From contig JACKFL010000005.1 of NCBI GenBank assembly GCA_020632495.1, positions 1,922,001 to 1,986,000 of the forward strand: a stretch of 64,000 nucleotides of DNA, read 5' to 3'. This document shows, piece by piece, positions 24,975 to 33,766 of this stretch. Made by a program: the position numbers and the translations under genes. Below the pieces are notes generated by a model. The model made no database searches. It was not told the DNA's origin and worked only from the letters and a program-made list of their open reading frames with translations. The stretch's first letter is position 1; each line of letters begins with the position of its first letter. Origin of the DNA: Candidatus Omnitrophota bacterium. GTDB taxonomy: Bacteria; Omnitrophota; Gorgyraeia; Zapsychrales; Zapsychraceae.

Positions 24975-25244
24975 ATGGAAACGGAACATATCTATTTCTC
25001 GGGGCATGTTCAGGGCGTCGGATTTCGATACACCACGGCCCGTATTGCCCGGGACCTGGGGCTGGTCGGTTGGGTCCGTAATTTGCCTGACGGCCGGGTC
25101 GAGGCGGTCATTTCGGGGAAGGGTGAGACCATTGAAATGTGCCTGAAGGAGTTAAAGGTCCGTTTCGGCGACAATATTTCGGGGATTAACCGGCGGCCGC
25201 ACGATGCCGCCGACCGGTACACGCAATTCGCAATTCGCTATTAG
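24975..25244 (+). CDS. acyP: Acylphosphatase
   Basis: 89 residues, the usual length for acylphosphatases, which hydrolyse acyl phosphates. The active-site loop is GHVQGVGFRYTT with catalytic Arg18, and Asn36 is in VGWVRNLPDGRVE. The frame is open from an ATG at 24936, but that lies directly on the promoter -10 end, so ATG 24975 is chosen. It is 5 bp upstream of ligA and shares its transcript. Confidence 0.92.
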   Translation: METEHIYFSGHVQGVGFRYTTARIARDLGLVGWVRNLPDGRVEAVISGKGETIEMCLKELKVRFGDNISGINRRPHDAADRYTQFAIRY

Positions 25245-25249
25245 GAACC

Positions 25250-27268
25250 ATGAATAAGAGCCAGGCTAAGAAGCGCATCGCCGCCTTGCGGAATGTGCTG
25301 GAACAGCATAACTATCACTATTACGTTGAAGACGCCCCGCGCATCGCGGATACCGAATTCGACACTTTGATGCACGAATTGGTCGGTTTGGAGGAGGCGT
25401 ATCCTGAGCTCCGGGATGCAAATTCTCCCAGTCAGCGCGTCGGGACCAAAATCGCCGCGGGAGCGGCCGAAGTCCGGCACGGCGTGCCGATGTACTCGCT
25501 GGACAACAGTTATTCCATCACGGAAGTCCGAGAGTGGGGGCAGCGTGTCCGCAAGGGCTTGGGTGATGAGGATGTTGAGTATTTCGTCGAACTGAAGATC
25601 GACGGCGTAAGTGCATCGCTGCTCTATGAAAACGGCGAGTTAAAAGTGGGGGCCACCCGCGGCGACGGTGTCACCGGCGAGGATGTGACGCACAGCCTGC
25701 GAACCGTCCGTTCCGTGCCGCTGACCTTAAAAAAGCCTAAGGCCGGTCGGCTGCCTGCGGTGCTCGAGGTTCGCGGCGAAGTGTATATGGATAAGCGTGA
25801 TTTTATTCACTTGAACCGCGAGCGGAAGCAGGCCGGAGAATCCGTCTTTGCCAATCCCCGCAATGCCACCAGCGGATCGGTCAAACTGCTGGATTCACGC
25901 ATCACCGCCAAGCGCCGGCTGAAATGCCTGATCCATTCGTTCGGGCGGATCGACGACGCCATCCTTCTTAACTCGCAGGCGGAGTTCTTAGATCTGGTGA
26001 AAGCCTACGGATTTGCCGTTGATCCGCGATCCCAAACCTGCCGCTCACTTGAAGAAGTCATCACATATTGCGAGAAGTATCAGCAGGCGCGCGCGGACAT
26101 TCCCTATGAGGTCGACGGCGTGGTGATCAAGGTCAACTCCCTCAGCCAACAGCGTCGGCTGGGACATACGGCGAAGAGTCCGCGGTGGGCAGTGGCCTAC
26201 AAATTTCCGGCACAGCAGGCTACCACGATCGTCGATGCGATTACGGTACAAGTCGGGCGGACCGGTGTGCTGACCCCCGTGGCCGAATTGCAACCGGTAG
26301 CATGCGGCGGGGTTACGATATCGCGCGCCACTTTGCATAACTTTGAAGAGGTTCAGCGACTCGGGGTCAATGCCGGAGATACCGTTTTGGTGGAGCGCGC
26401 AGGCGATGTGATTCCCAAGATCGTCAAGGTTATTGAAAAAGGCGCGGGGGCCAAACATGCCTTTCCGATCCCCAAGAAATGTCCGGAATGCGATCAGCCC
26501 GTGATCAGGGATCAGGACGGTGAGGTGGCCTATCGGTGTATCAATCCGGCCTGTCCCAAGATTGCGGAACGCGGACTGACTCATTTCGCCTCGCGCGGGG
26601 CCATGGATATCGAAGGGTTGGGCGTGGCCGTGGTCACACAATTGCTGGGCAACGGCTTGGTCAAGGATGTGGCTGATATCTACTTTCTTAAACGCGACGA
26701 TTTGCTGGCGCTGGATTTATTCGCGCAGAAGAAGGCGGACAATTTGTTGCAGGCCGTTGTCAAGAGCAAGGAGCAACCGTTGTCACGGCTTTTGTTCGGG
26801 TTGGGAGTGCCCCATGTGGGGCAAAAGGCGGCGACGGTGTTGGCGCGCCATTTTCAGACCCTGGACAGGTTGAAAACGGCCAGTGCGGAAGAAATAAAGG
26901 ATCTCGATGACATCGGCGAGGTCATTGCCGAATCCGTAACCCAATATTTCCGGGCCAAGACCACTGTCGCGTTAATAAAGAAGCTAGGGAAGGCCGGCGT
27001 TAATCTTTCCGAGCCGGACGCAACGCCGGTTTCGCAGCAGCTTAAGGCCAAGAAATTTGTTTTTACCGGGGAGCTGAAGTCCTTATCCCGATCCGAAGCC
27101 GCTCAGAAGGTACGCCAGTTCGGTGGCGAGGTTGTCTCGTCCGTAAGCCGCAAAACAGACTATGTGGTGGCCGGAGATTCACCCGGGTCCAAGCTGAAGA
27201 AGGCCGAAGAGCTCGGCGTGACCGTATTAACGGAGAAAGCCTTTCAGGAGATGATCAATGAAAAATAG
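25250..27268 (+). CDS. ligA: NAD-dependent DNA ligase
   Basis: 672 residues, full length. It seals nicks in duplex DNA in replication and repair. Domains: Ia plus adenylation (about 1-315) with nucleophile Lys116 in ELKIDGVSASL, OB fold (about 316-400), a four-cysteine zinc finger (CPECDQPV then CINPACP near 410-435), helix-hairpin-helix region (about 440-585), and a C-terminal BRCT domain (FTGELKSLSRSEA onward). The lipoprotein gene starts 11 nt before its stop. Confidence 0.97.
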   Translation: MNKSQAKKRIAALRNVLEQHNYHYYVEDAPRIADTEFDTLMHELVGLEEAYPELRDANSPSQRVGTKIAAGAAEVRHGVPMYSLDNSYSITEVREWGQRVRKGLGDEDVEYFVELKIDGVSASLLYENGELKVGATRGDGVTGEDVTHSLRTVRSVPLTLKKPKAGRLPAVLEVRGEVYMDKRDFIHLNRERKQAGESVFANPRNATSGSVKLLDSRITAKRRLKCLIHSFGRIDDAILLNSQAEFLDLVKAYGFAVDPRSQTCRSLEEVITYCEKYQQARADIPYEVDGVVIKVNSLSQQRRLGHTAKSPRWAVAYKFPAQQATTIVDAITVQVGRTGVLTPVAELQPVACGGVTISRATLHNFEEVQRLGVNAGDTVLVERAGDVIPKIVKVIEKGAGAKHAFPIPKKCPECDQPVIRDQDGEVAYRCINPACPKIAERGLTHFASRGAMDIEGLGVAVVTQLLGNGLVKDVADIYFLKRDDLLALDLFAQKKADNLLQAVVKSKEQPLSRLLFGLGVPHVGQKAATVLARHFQTLDRLKTASAEEIKDLDDIGEVIAESVTQYFRAKTTVALIKKLGKAGVNLSEPDATPVSQQLKAKKFVFTGELKSLSRSEAAQKVRQFGGEVVSSVSRKTDYVVAGDSPGSKLKKAEELGVTVLTEKAFQEMINEK

Positions 27269-27767
27269 AAAATGGTTGGCGGTTGCCGTGGGGACGCTGT
27301 GTGCGGCGATGTTTTTGTCCGGATGCCAGACGCTGCGGCAGAAATTCGTGCGAAAGAAAAAGTCCGATAAAGAGGACAAGTTTATCCCGATTCTTGAGCC
27401 GGTCGAGTACGAGGCGCACGACGTGAGCCGGGCGGAGCGATACAGCCACCACTATCAGACATACCGCGTGTGGGAGCGCGAGTTGATGGCCGGCCTGGAA
27501 CGGGATATGCCGGATAAAAGGCTGGAATTTTTTCTGAATGAATTGGTAACGAACATTGAGGGAATGATTAAGTGGGCCCCGGAAGATAAGGGAGATCAAC
27601 TTCAAGGTGTTTTGACCGAATACCGTTCGGCGCTTTCGTATTTTCAAAGTTCCGATGCCTTTCGCAATGAAGCCGGATTGGTCAGCAAGCTCCGGCGTTA
27701 CGAGCGCGATATACGTCGGAATTTCAGTCCGAACAAGATTTACCCTCCACAACAGGATTCTCTATGA
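27258..27767 (+). CDS. Predicted lipoprotein, unknown function
   Basis: 169 residues. An N-terminal signal with basic start (MKNRK), a hydrophobic core and lipobox LSGC predicts cleavage before Cys22 and lipid attachment. After the Cys comes a basic stretch (KKKS region), then a mostly helical charged domain with many Glu, Arg and Tyr. Not recognised. It overlaps ligA by 11 nt and the recombinase gene by 4 nt, so it is translationally embedded in this operon although its function need not relate. Confidence 0.8.
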   Translation: MKNRKWLAVAVGTLCAAMFLSGCQTLRQKFVRKKKSDKEDKFIPILEPVEYEAHDVSRAERYSHHYQTYRVWERELMAGLERDMPDKRLEFFLNELVTNIEGMIKWAPEDKGDQLQGVLTEYRSALSYFQSSDAFRNEAGLVSKLRRYERDIRRNFSPNKIYPPQQDSL

Positions 27768-28657
27768 TATACGGCCAGATTGAGGAATTCCTGAATTACC
27801 TGGCCGTTGAACGCGGCCTGGCGCAGAATACTCTGCTCGCCTACCGACGGGATTTGCTCAAATACGCGGCCTTTCTCAAGGAGGAGTGCCGGGTCAATGA
27901 CGCGGCGCGGGCCTCGCGCAAGATGGTGACCGACTTCATGTACGCCCAGAAAGAAAAGAATTTATCGACGAATTCGATTTGCCGGGCGCTGGCGGCGATA
28001 AAGACCTTTCATCGCTTTCTTGTCAGGGAACGGATGGCTGACGAGGATCCCACGAATCTCGTGGAGACACCCAAGCTCTGGAAGCGTGTTCCGGAGGTTT
28101 TATCGGCTCACGAGATCGAGGCGATTATCGAGGCGGCGCAGGGCCGGCATTGGCAGGCTGTCCGGGACAATGCCATCCTGGAGCTTTTTTACGCAAGCGG
28201 AATGCGGGTTTCCGAGTTGTCCGATCTGCGCATGGAAAATATTGATTTGGAAGTTGGCTATGTGCGCTGTCTGGGTAAGGGGAGCAAGGAGCGGATTATC
28301 CCGATCGGCCGGCGCGCGAAACAGGCGGTTTCCCGCTATTGCCAAAAGGTCCGGATCAAGCTGGCCAAAGGGCAGGAACCGGTGCATTTGTTTCTAAGCC
28401 GTCTGGGACGGCGGATCAGCCGCCAAAGTATTTGGAAAATAATTAAGCTGTACGCCCGGAAAGCGAACGTCAAAAAAGAAATCAAGCCGCACACCTTGCG
28501 GCATACCTTCGCCACACACTTGTTGGAAAATGGCGCTGATCTGCGCAGCGTGCAGGAGATGCTCGGGCATGCCGATATCTCCACGACACAGATCTATACG
28601 CATGTGGATCGCGAGCGGTTAAAGGCGGTTCATAAGGAGTTTCATCCGCGGGGATAG
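27764..28657 (+). CDS. xerD: Tyrosine recombinase XerC/XerD
   Basis: 297 residues, typical for XerC/D, which resolve chromosome dimers at dif with FtsK (gene at 5764). The N-terminal SAM-like domain (FLNYLAVERGLAQNTLLAYR) is followed by the catalytic domain with Arg148 (SGMRVSEL), His243-x-x-Arg246 (HTLRHTFATHLL), the LGHADISTTQIY segment and nucleophile Tyr278. XerD is slightly favoured over XerC by general look, but the two cannot be separated reliably. No dif-like site was identified. Confidence 0.9.
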   Translation: MIYGQIEEFLNYLAVERGLAQNTLLAYRRDLLKYAAFLKEECRVNDAARASRKMVTDFMYAQKEKNLSTNSICRALAAIKTFHRFLVRERMADEDPTNLVETPKLWKRVPEVLSAHEIEAIIEAAQGRHWQAVRDNAILELFYASGMRVSELSDLRMENIDLEVGYVRCLGKGSKERIIPIGRRAKQAVSRYCQKVRIKLAKGQEPVHLFLSRLGRRISRQSIWKIIKLYARKANVKKEIKPHTLRHTFATHLLENGADLRSVQEMLGHADISTTQIYTHVDRERLKAVHKEFHPRG

Positions 28658-29926
28658 ATGATGAAGGTATCGCTAAAGAGCCTCGATAAAAAATTCATTC
28701 CGGTCCTGATCGGGGCCGGTCAATTTGCCGAACAGTCGGGGCGGCGTATATATCTGGTCGGCGGTGCGGTGCGTGATATCATGCTGAGCCGTCCTACGAC
28801 GGATATCGACTTGGTTATGGAGGGCGATGCGATACCCTTCGCCAGAAAATTATGCAAACATTTGCGCGGCCGGTTGACGGTCCACCCCAGTTTCGGAACG
28901 GCCACGTTGGAATTTGATGGCGGCCGTCGCGTCGATTTGGTGGGGGCCCGGGCCGAAAGTTATAAAAAGCCCGGCGCCTTGCCGACGGTCCGCAAAGGCG
29001 ACATGAAAGCTGACGCCTTGCGGCGGGATTTTTCGATCAATGCGATGGCGATTTCACTGAACCCGTCGACGTTCGCCCAAGTGTGGGATTGTACAGGCGG
29101 CGTCGCGGACCTCGAGGCCGGCTTAGTCCGGGTGCTGCATGACGGCAGCTTCCGGGATGATCCGACGCGGATATTTCGTGCCGCGCGCTACGAGCAGCGT
29201 TACGGATTTCGCATCGAGCGGCATACACTTGGGTTGCTGAAGGAGGCGTTGGAGGCGCAGGTCTTCGATACCATTTCGATGCAACGCTATGTTAATGAAA
29301 TCGACAAGATTTTTGCGGAGACGGAACCGGTTCCGGCCTTGCGTCGGCTGCACCGCTGGAAGGTCTTCGGTCACCTGCATCCCGATTTGCGGATCCGTTT
29401 TGGGCTGCTCGAGCATTTTCGCAAGTATGCCAACAATCCGGCCTATCCCGGAGATTGGGCGCGCATCGATATGGGGACGGTCTACTGGATGGCCTTTCTG
29501 GCAGGAAGCACGCAGGCGACCCTGGCCGAGCTCCTGCGCAGAGTCCCGTTTGCCAAGGCGCGCCGCGAGCTTATTGCACAGTTGGACGACTTGAACCGCA
29601 TGGGGCAAATATTAAAGACTAAACGTTTGCGGCCGTCCGTTCTTCATGCCGAGCTTGACGGATTCAGTGAAGAGGCATTGTTTTACCTGTTCGAAACAAA
29701 TCGGAAATTAAACGCCTGGGTGAATCTGCGCACCTATATCGAGAATCGCGATACAGCGTTATGGATCTCAGGTGACGATCTGAAAAGTTTGGGTGTCCGT
29801 TCGGGGCGTCAAATCGGAGAAGTGCTGCGCGGGGTTTTAAACCGGAAACTGGATAACCAGCTGAAATCAAAGGCTGAAGAATTGGTTGCGGCAAGATCAA
29901 TCATCGAGGAACAACAAGGGGAGTAG
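28658..29926 (+). CDS. tRNA nucleotidyltransferase/poly(A) polymerase family protein
   Basis: 422 residues. The class II nucleotidyltransferase head is clear: YLVGGAVRDIMLSRPTTDID with metal-binding DID, then HPSFGTATLEFDG and RRDFSINAMAISL, and the RNA-binding DPTRIFRAARYEQRYGF motif. This family adds CCA to tRNA 3' ends or adenylates RNA. Which activity applies here cannot be decided by eye. The C-terminal half lacks an HD domain and ends in a charged helix. The frame follows the recombinase stop directly. Confidence 0.88.
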   Translation: MMKVSLKSLDKKFIPVLIGAGQFAEQSGRRIYLVGGAVRDIMLSRPTTDIDLVMEGDAIPFARKLCKHLRGRLTVHPSFGTATLEFDGGRRVDLVGARAESYKKPGALPTVRKGDMKADALRRDFSINAMAISLNPSTFAQVWDCTGGVADLEAGLVRVLHDGSFRDDPTRIFRAARYEQRYGFRIERHTLGLLKEALEAQVFDTISMQRYVNEIDKIFAETEPVPALRRLHRWKVFGHLHPDLRIRFGLLEHFRKYANNPAYPGDWARIDMGTVYWMAFLAGSTQATLAELLRRVPFAKARRELIAQLDDLNRMGQILKTKRLRPSVLHAELDGFSEEALFYLFETNRKLNAWVNLRTYIENRDTALWISGDDLKSLGVRSGRQIGEVLRGVLNRKLDNQLKSKAEELVAARSIIEEQQGE

Positions 29927-29931
29927 CGGAT

Positions 29932-30282
29932 ATGAGTCGCATGGATAAAGTAAACAATCAAATGAAACGGGTCATCAGTCAGATACTGCAACAGGAGTTC
30001 GGGGATCCGCGCCTGGCCTTTGTGACGATAACACATGTGGATACCAGCCCGGATTTAAAGAATGCCAAGGTGTTTTTTACCGTACTGGGGGATGAGCAGG
30101 CGATGCAGGGGGCTCTCGGCAGTCTGAACAAGGCGCGCGGAATGATCCGGCACGCCGTCAGTCAGCGGATGGTGATCCGCCACACCCCGGAATTGAACTT
30201 CATTCATGATCAATCGATCAACTACAGTGTTGAAATTGAAGAGCGCTTAAAGGAAATCTATGATGAACAAAAAGAAAATTAG
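29932..30282 (+). CDS. rbfA: Ribosome-binding factor A
   Basis: 116 residues, usual for RbfA, a KH-like protein for late 30S maturation. Motifs: MDKVNNQMKRVISQILQQEF, then FVTITHVDTSPDLKNAKVFF, and a C-terminal RHTPELNFIHDQSI (the PELxFxxD hallmark). Start ATG 29932 or 29941 (MDKVNNQ). It is overlapped by 23 nt by nrnA, the usual rbfA-nrnA-truB-ribF order. Confidence 0.94.
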   Translation: MSRMDKVNNQMKRVISQILQQEFGDPRLAFVTITHVDTSPDLKNAKVFFTVLGDEQAMQGALGSLNKARGMIRHAVSQRMVIRHTPELNFIHDQSINYSVEIEERLKEIYDEQKEN

Positions 30283-31222
30283 CAAAATCATTCAAGAGTC
30301 CGACACTTTTATGCTTTCGACTCACGTAAATCCGGATCCCGATGCTCTGTGTTCGGAGCTCGCGCTGGCCGAATACTTGCGGTCGCTGGGAAAGAAAGTC
30401 CGCATCATTAATGAAACCGAACTGCTCGATCGATTTCGATTCTTTCCCGGGGCGGGGCGGATCAAGCATGCGGCAGAACTCAAAAGTGTGAAGTATGACG
30501 CGGCCATAATTCTGGACTGCGGCGATCTGGGGCGCATCGGAGAGGTGCGGCGGCTTTTGCAGGATGACAAGCCGCTGATCAATATCGATCACCACATTAC
30601 GAATGATAATTTCGGTTCGGTGAATCTCGTTGACCCTGAGGCATCATCCACGGCCGAGATGCTGTTCGAGCTGCTTGTTTTTTGGAAGGCCGCCCTGACC
30701 AAAAGCATCGCCACGAATCTGTATTGCGGAATAATGACCGACACCGGTTCGTTTCGCTACGAAAACACATCCCCGCGGACGCACCTGACGGTAGCCAAGC
30801 TGATGGAATTTGATATCGACATCAGCGCGCTTTACGCGCGCATTTATGAGCGGATCCCGCTGAGGGATGTCACGGTTTTTACACGGATCATCAACCGTTT
30901 TGAAACCTACCGGAAAGGCCAGCTGGTGTGCGTGGAGCTTCGTAAGAATGTCATGTCGGGTCTGTCGGAAGATTTCGATCTGCGTGACGCGCTTTTCAAG
31001 TTTTTACGTTCTATCGCGGGGGTGGAGGTGATCGTTATTTTGACGGAATTCACCCGCTCGGTAACCCGTGTTAATTTCCGCTCTTCATCGCGTGTCAACG
31101 TGGCCAAGGTTGCCGGCGCGTTCGGCGGCGGCGGGCACAAGCGGGCCAGCGGGTGTGTGGTAGAAAAGGGCATGAAAGAAACCAAAACCATGATCCTCAA
31201 AGAGATAGAGAGTCAATTATGA
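30260..31222 (+). CDS. nrnA: DHH-family phosphoesterase, NrnA-like
   Basis: 320 residues. NrnA enzymes degrade short RNA oligonucleotides and often 3'-phosphoadenosine 5'-phosphate. The DHH domain shows MLSTHVNPDPDALCS, ILDCGD, and the signature NIDHHITNDNFG, followed by EASSTAEM and GIMTDTGSFRYENTS. The C-terminal DHHA1 domain carries GGGGHKRASG. ATG 30260 and ATG 30263 are both possible. It sits between rbfA and truB with overlaps on both sides. Confidence 0.93.
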   Translation: MMNKKKISKIIQESDTFMLSTHVNPDPDALCSELALAEYLRSLGKKVRIINETELLDRFRFFPGAGRIKHAAELKSVKYDAAIILDCGDLGRIGEVRRLLQDDKPLINIDHHITNDNFGSVNLVDPEASSTAEMLFELLVFWKAALTKSIATNLYCGIMTDTGSFRYENTSPRTHLTVAKLMEFDIDISALYARIYERIPLRDVTVFTRIINRFETYRKGQLVCVELRKNVMSGLSEDFDLRDALFKFLRSIAGVEVIVILTEFTRSVTRVNFRSSSRVNVAKVAGAFGGGGHKRASGCVVEKGMKETKTMILKEIESQL

Positions 31223-31884
31223 CCGAAGGTATCCTCGTTATCGACAAGCCCGACGGCGTGACTTCCCATGATGTCGTCGCCCGGGTCCGAAAGCGGTTCA
31301 AGATGAAAAAGGTCGGCCATGCCGGAACGCTCGATCCGTTGGCCACGGGCGTCCTGGTGGTTTTGCTCGGCAAAGCGACGAAACTGTCCAATAAATTCAC
31401 GGCCTTTGACAAGGCCTACCGGGCCACGATGGTGCTGGGAACGAAGACTACTACGGCGGACAAGCAGGGGGAGGTTATCGAGCAGCGCCCCTATGATGCC
31501 GTTACCCCGCAGCAGCTCGCGGAAGTGGTCGGCCGGTTCCGGGGCGAGATTCAGCAGGTGCCGCCGATGTACTCGGCGGTTAAACACAAGGGGCGGAAAC
31601 TTTATGAGCTTGCCCGCAAGGGAATCGAAGTGGAGCGCGAACCGCGAAGCGTAACCATCCATAAATTACTCGTCGGCGAAATCAATCTGCCCGAGGTCAA
31701 GTTTTACGTGGAGTGCTCAAAGGGGACTTACATTCGGCAGCTGGCCGCGGATATCGGTGATGCCCTTGGTTGCGGGGCTTGCATTTCTCAGATTCAACGG
31801 ACCAAGGTCGGACGATTCGCCCTTGAGGACGCCGTCACGCTTGAGGATATGAATGAAGACTGTATACGGCATTGGTCAAACTGA
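31219..31884 (+). CDS. truB: tRNA pseudouridine-55 synthase TruB
   Basis: 221 residues, a short TruB without the C-terminal PUA domain. It isomerises U55 in the T loop of tRNAs. It starts MTEGILVIDKPDGVTSHDV, with catalytic Asp39 in GHAGTLDPLATGVL. MYSAVKHKGRKLYELARKG and the KGTYIRQLAADIG motif follow. The frame is open upstream to 31153, but ATG 31219 overlaps the nrnA stop as ATGA and gives the standard N-terminus. It overlaps ribF by 32 nt. Confidence 0.95.
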   Translation: MTEGILVIDKPDGVTSHDVVARVRKRFKMKKVGHAGTLDPLATGVLVVLLGKATKLSNKFTAFDKAYRATMVLGTKTTTADKQGEVIEQRPYDAVTPQQLAEVVGRFRGEIQQVPPMYSAVKHKGRKLYELARKGIEVEREPRSVTIHKLLVGEINLPEVKFYVECSKGTYIRQLAADIGDALGCGACISQIQRTKVGRFALEDAVTLEDMNEDCIRHWSN

Positions 31885-32782
31885 CAAGAAGTATCGGCAG
31901 GCCGTGATGGCTATCGGGGTCTTTGACGGGGTCCACATCGGTCACCAGAAACTGATCGCCATGACTGTCGCCAAGGCCCGCCAACGCGGCGGGGAGGCGA
32001 TCGTCATGACCTTCGCTCCGCATCCGGTGAAGGTGCTAAAGCCGGATTGCTATATGCCGTATATCGTGTCGCTCGAGCACCGCCTGCAACTTATCGCCGG
32101 TCTCGGCGTAGATGTCTGCGTTGTGGTCCATTTCACCCGCCGCTTTGCGGGGTTGAGTGCCGAAAAGTTTGTGTGCCGCTATATCATCGACCGGATCGGC
32201 CCCGAGGAGATAGTCGTCGGGGAGGAATTTTGTTTCGGAAGTGACCGCAGCGGTGGCGTCACCATGCTGAAGGAGATGGGGGCGGCGCATGGTTTCCGGG
32301 TGTCTCCGGTACGGCCGGTGGCCGATAATCAGGAAAAGATCGGCAGCACCGCCATCCGAAAGCTGATCGCGGCCGGTGAATTGAAACTTGCCAAGAAGTA
32401 TCTCGGGCGGGACGTCTCCCTGATGGGAACTGTTATTCGCGGCGACGGCCGGGGGCGTACCTTGGGATATCCTACGGCCAATATTTCCTTAAATGACGAA
32501 GTATTGCCTCCGCTGGGGGTGTATGCCGCGCGGATTGTCATCAAGGGGCGGCGGTACGATGCGATGGTCAATATCGGACACCGCCCGTCCTTCAAAAAAG
32601 AATCCTCACCCATCAGTCTGGAAGTCCATATCTTCCGGTTCCGCCGCGCCATTTACGGGGAAACCGTCCTGGTTGAATTTGTCCGCCGTATCCGCAATGA
32701 GAAAATGTTTCTTTCCAAGATCGACCTGATCAAGCAGCTGCGTGAAGACGCGGTTCTGGCCCAGAAAATCCTCTCCCGATAA
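31853..32782 (+). CDS. ribF: Bifunctional riboflavin kinase/FAD synthetase
   Basis: 309 residues. It converts riboflavin to FMN and then FAD. The N-terminal FAD-synthetase domain has the nucleotidyltransferase motif IGVFDGVHIGHQKLI and FGSDRSGG. The C-terminal flavokinase domain has GDGRGRTLGYPTANI, the PPLGVYAARI loop and VNIGHRPSF, with the general base Glu in LEVHIF. It overlaps truB by 32 nt and ends the operon, followed by an inverted repeat. Confidence 0.95.
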   Translation: MKTVYGIGQTDKKYRQAVMAIGVFDGVHIGHQKLIAMTVAKARQRGGEAIVMTFAPHPVKVLKPDCYMPYIVSLEHRLQLIAGLGVDVCVVVHFTRRFAGLSAEKFVCRYIIDRIGPEEIVVGEEFCFGSDRSGGVTMLKEMGAAHGFRVSPVRPVADNQEKIGSTAIRKLIAAGELKLAKKYLGRDVSLMGTVIRGDGRGRTLGYPTANISLNDEVLPPLGVYAARIVIKGRRYDAMVNIGHRPSFKKESSPISLEVHIFRFRRAIYGETVLVEFVRRIRNEKMFLSKIDLIKQLREDAVLAQKILSR

Positions 32783-32796
32783 CTCACCATTCTTTT

Positions 32797-32823
32797 CAAA
32801 ATGCCTGATTATTAGGCATTTTG
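32797..32823 (+). terminator. Hairpin terminator after ribF
   Basis: A perfect 10-bp inverted repeat (32797-32806 and 32814-32823) with a 7-base loop, 14 bp after the ribF stop. The descending arm contains TTTT but no long T tract follows, so efficiency is uncertain. Confidence 0.55.
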
Positions 32824-32915
32824 AGCTTCTTAACACCATATATAGTGCGCACTCCTCATCCCGGCACAAATTGTTGTATTTTATCGGTTTACAGCAAAAA
32901 TCAGCCATTTTTCAA

Positions 32916-32944
32916 TTGACAGGGGGGTGCAATGTGGTTAAAAT
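32916..32944 (+). promoter_or_regulatory. Near-consensus promoter of the dcw cluster (mraZ promoter)
   Basis: A perfect TTGACA at 32916-32921, a 17-bp spacer, and TAAAAT at 32939-32944. Transcription should start near 32951, just upstream of three operator-like repeats and 43 bp before mraZ. Confidence 0.82.
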
Positions 32945-32954
32945 GGAGTCCATA

Positions 32955-32979
32955 GTGGAATGATGTGGAGCGAAGTGGA
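32955..32979 (+). promoter_or_regulatory. Predicted MraZ operator: three GTGGA repeats with 10-bp phasing
   Basis: GTGGA occurs at 32955-32959, 32965-32969 and 32975-32979, each followed by five other bases, so all lie on the same face of the helix. MraZ in other bacteria binds TGGG/GTGG-type repeats of this spacing between its promoter and its own start to repress the cluster. Position and pattern fit autoregulation by the mraZ product encoded directly downstream. Confidence 0.7.
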
Positions 32980-32993
32980 TTTGACAATTTATT

Positions 32994-33431
32994 ATGTTTT
33001 ACGGCGAGTACATCCATAATCTTGACACCAAGGGGCGGCTGATCATGCCCGCCCGTTTTCGAGACACCTGCCGCGAATACGGAGTTGAACGGTTTTTCCT
33101 TACGCGGGGGATGGATCGCTGCATTTTCATGTTCTCTGAAGACGAATGGCGCTCCCAGGAGCAAAAGTTTAAGAATATGTCGTTCACCCGCAAGGAAGCG
33201 CGCAGCTTCAACCGGATGTTTTTCGCCGGCGCGGTGGACGTTGTCCCCGATAAACAGGGGCGTTTCATCATACCGGCCTACCTGAAGGAATATGCGAGTA
33301 TCGAACGCGAGACCGTACTCATCGGCGTCTCCAACCGTATCGAAATTTGGGATAATAAGACTTGGCGGGAATATTACGCCGAATCGAACAAGTCGTTCGA
33401 AGAAATTTCCGAAAATATGTTGGATCTGTAG
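32994..33431 (+). CDS. mraZ: Transcriptional regulator MraZ
   Basis: 145 residues, two swapped-hairpin AbrB-like domains. Each repeat shows the DxKGR motif: LDTKGRLIMPARF near residue 10 and PDKQGRFIIPAYL near residue 85. It usually forms a ring and represses the dcw promoter by binding phased repeats, which are visible upstream at 32955-32979. No clear Shine-Dalgarno is seen before ATG, and the TTGACA at 32981 is too close to act as its promoter. Confidence 0.95.
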   Translation: MFYGEYIHNLDTKGRLIMPARFRDTCREYGVERFFLTRGMDRCIFMFSEDEWRSQEQKFKNMSFTRKEARSFNRMFFAGAVDVVPDKQGRFIIPAYLKEYASIERETVLIGVSNRIEIWDNKTWREYYAESNKSFEEISENMLDL

Positions 33432-33481
33432 CCCTGGTTGACAATTTCAAACCTCAACCCCCCACCACGAGGGAGCTAGCC

Positions 33482-33745
33482 ATGGAGCCGTTTGATGCCA
33501 ATGCCGTTGTTTTCCATCATCTTATAGACCTGCCCAACAGCGACTGTGTCTTTTGTTCCACAGTGGAGACCTCGACCGGTCATTCACGATTGTTTCTGAT
33601 TTTTCGCGAGCGACAGCGGATATATCTTCGCAATGGAGTCAGAGATACTTGGGACGAGCTCCGGGATGCCGCGCAATACACGTGTATCAGGGAGCGCTTT
33701 AACCAGGCGATCGAGGAGAAAAATGTCCCCTGCTTTTCGGCGTAA
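33482..33745 (+). CDS. Small hypothetical protein between mraZ and rsmH
   Basis: 87 residues. Not recognised. It has a beta-rich middle (SRLFLIFRERQRIYL) and four cysteines, including a close CVFC pair near residue 21, without obvious spacing for a zinc site. The reading frame is open from 33362, but GAGGGAG at 33469-33475 strongly favours ATG 33482. Its place inside the dcw operon suggests co-expression with division genes. Confidence 0.65.
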   Translation: MEPFDANAVVFHHLIDLPNSDCVFCSTVETSTGHSRLFLIFRERQRIYLRNGVRDTWDELRDAAQYTCIRERFNQAIEEKNVPCFSA

Positions 33746-33766
33746 GAGCGAGGGTGAGAACAGGCA

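Noticed and set aside
32981..32986. Second TTGACA in front of mraZ
   Set aside because: It lies only eight bases before the start codon and has no -10 box at the right distance.
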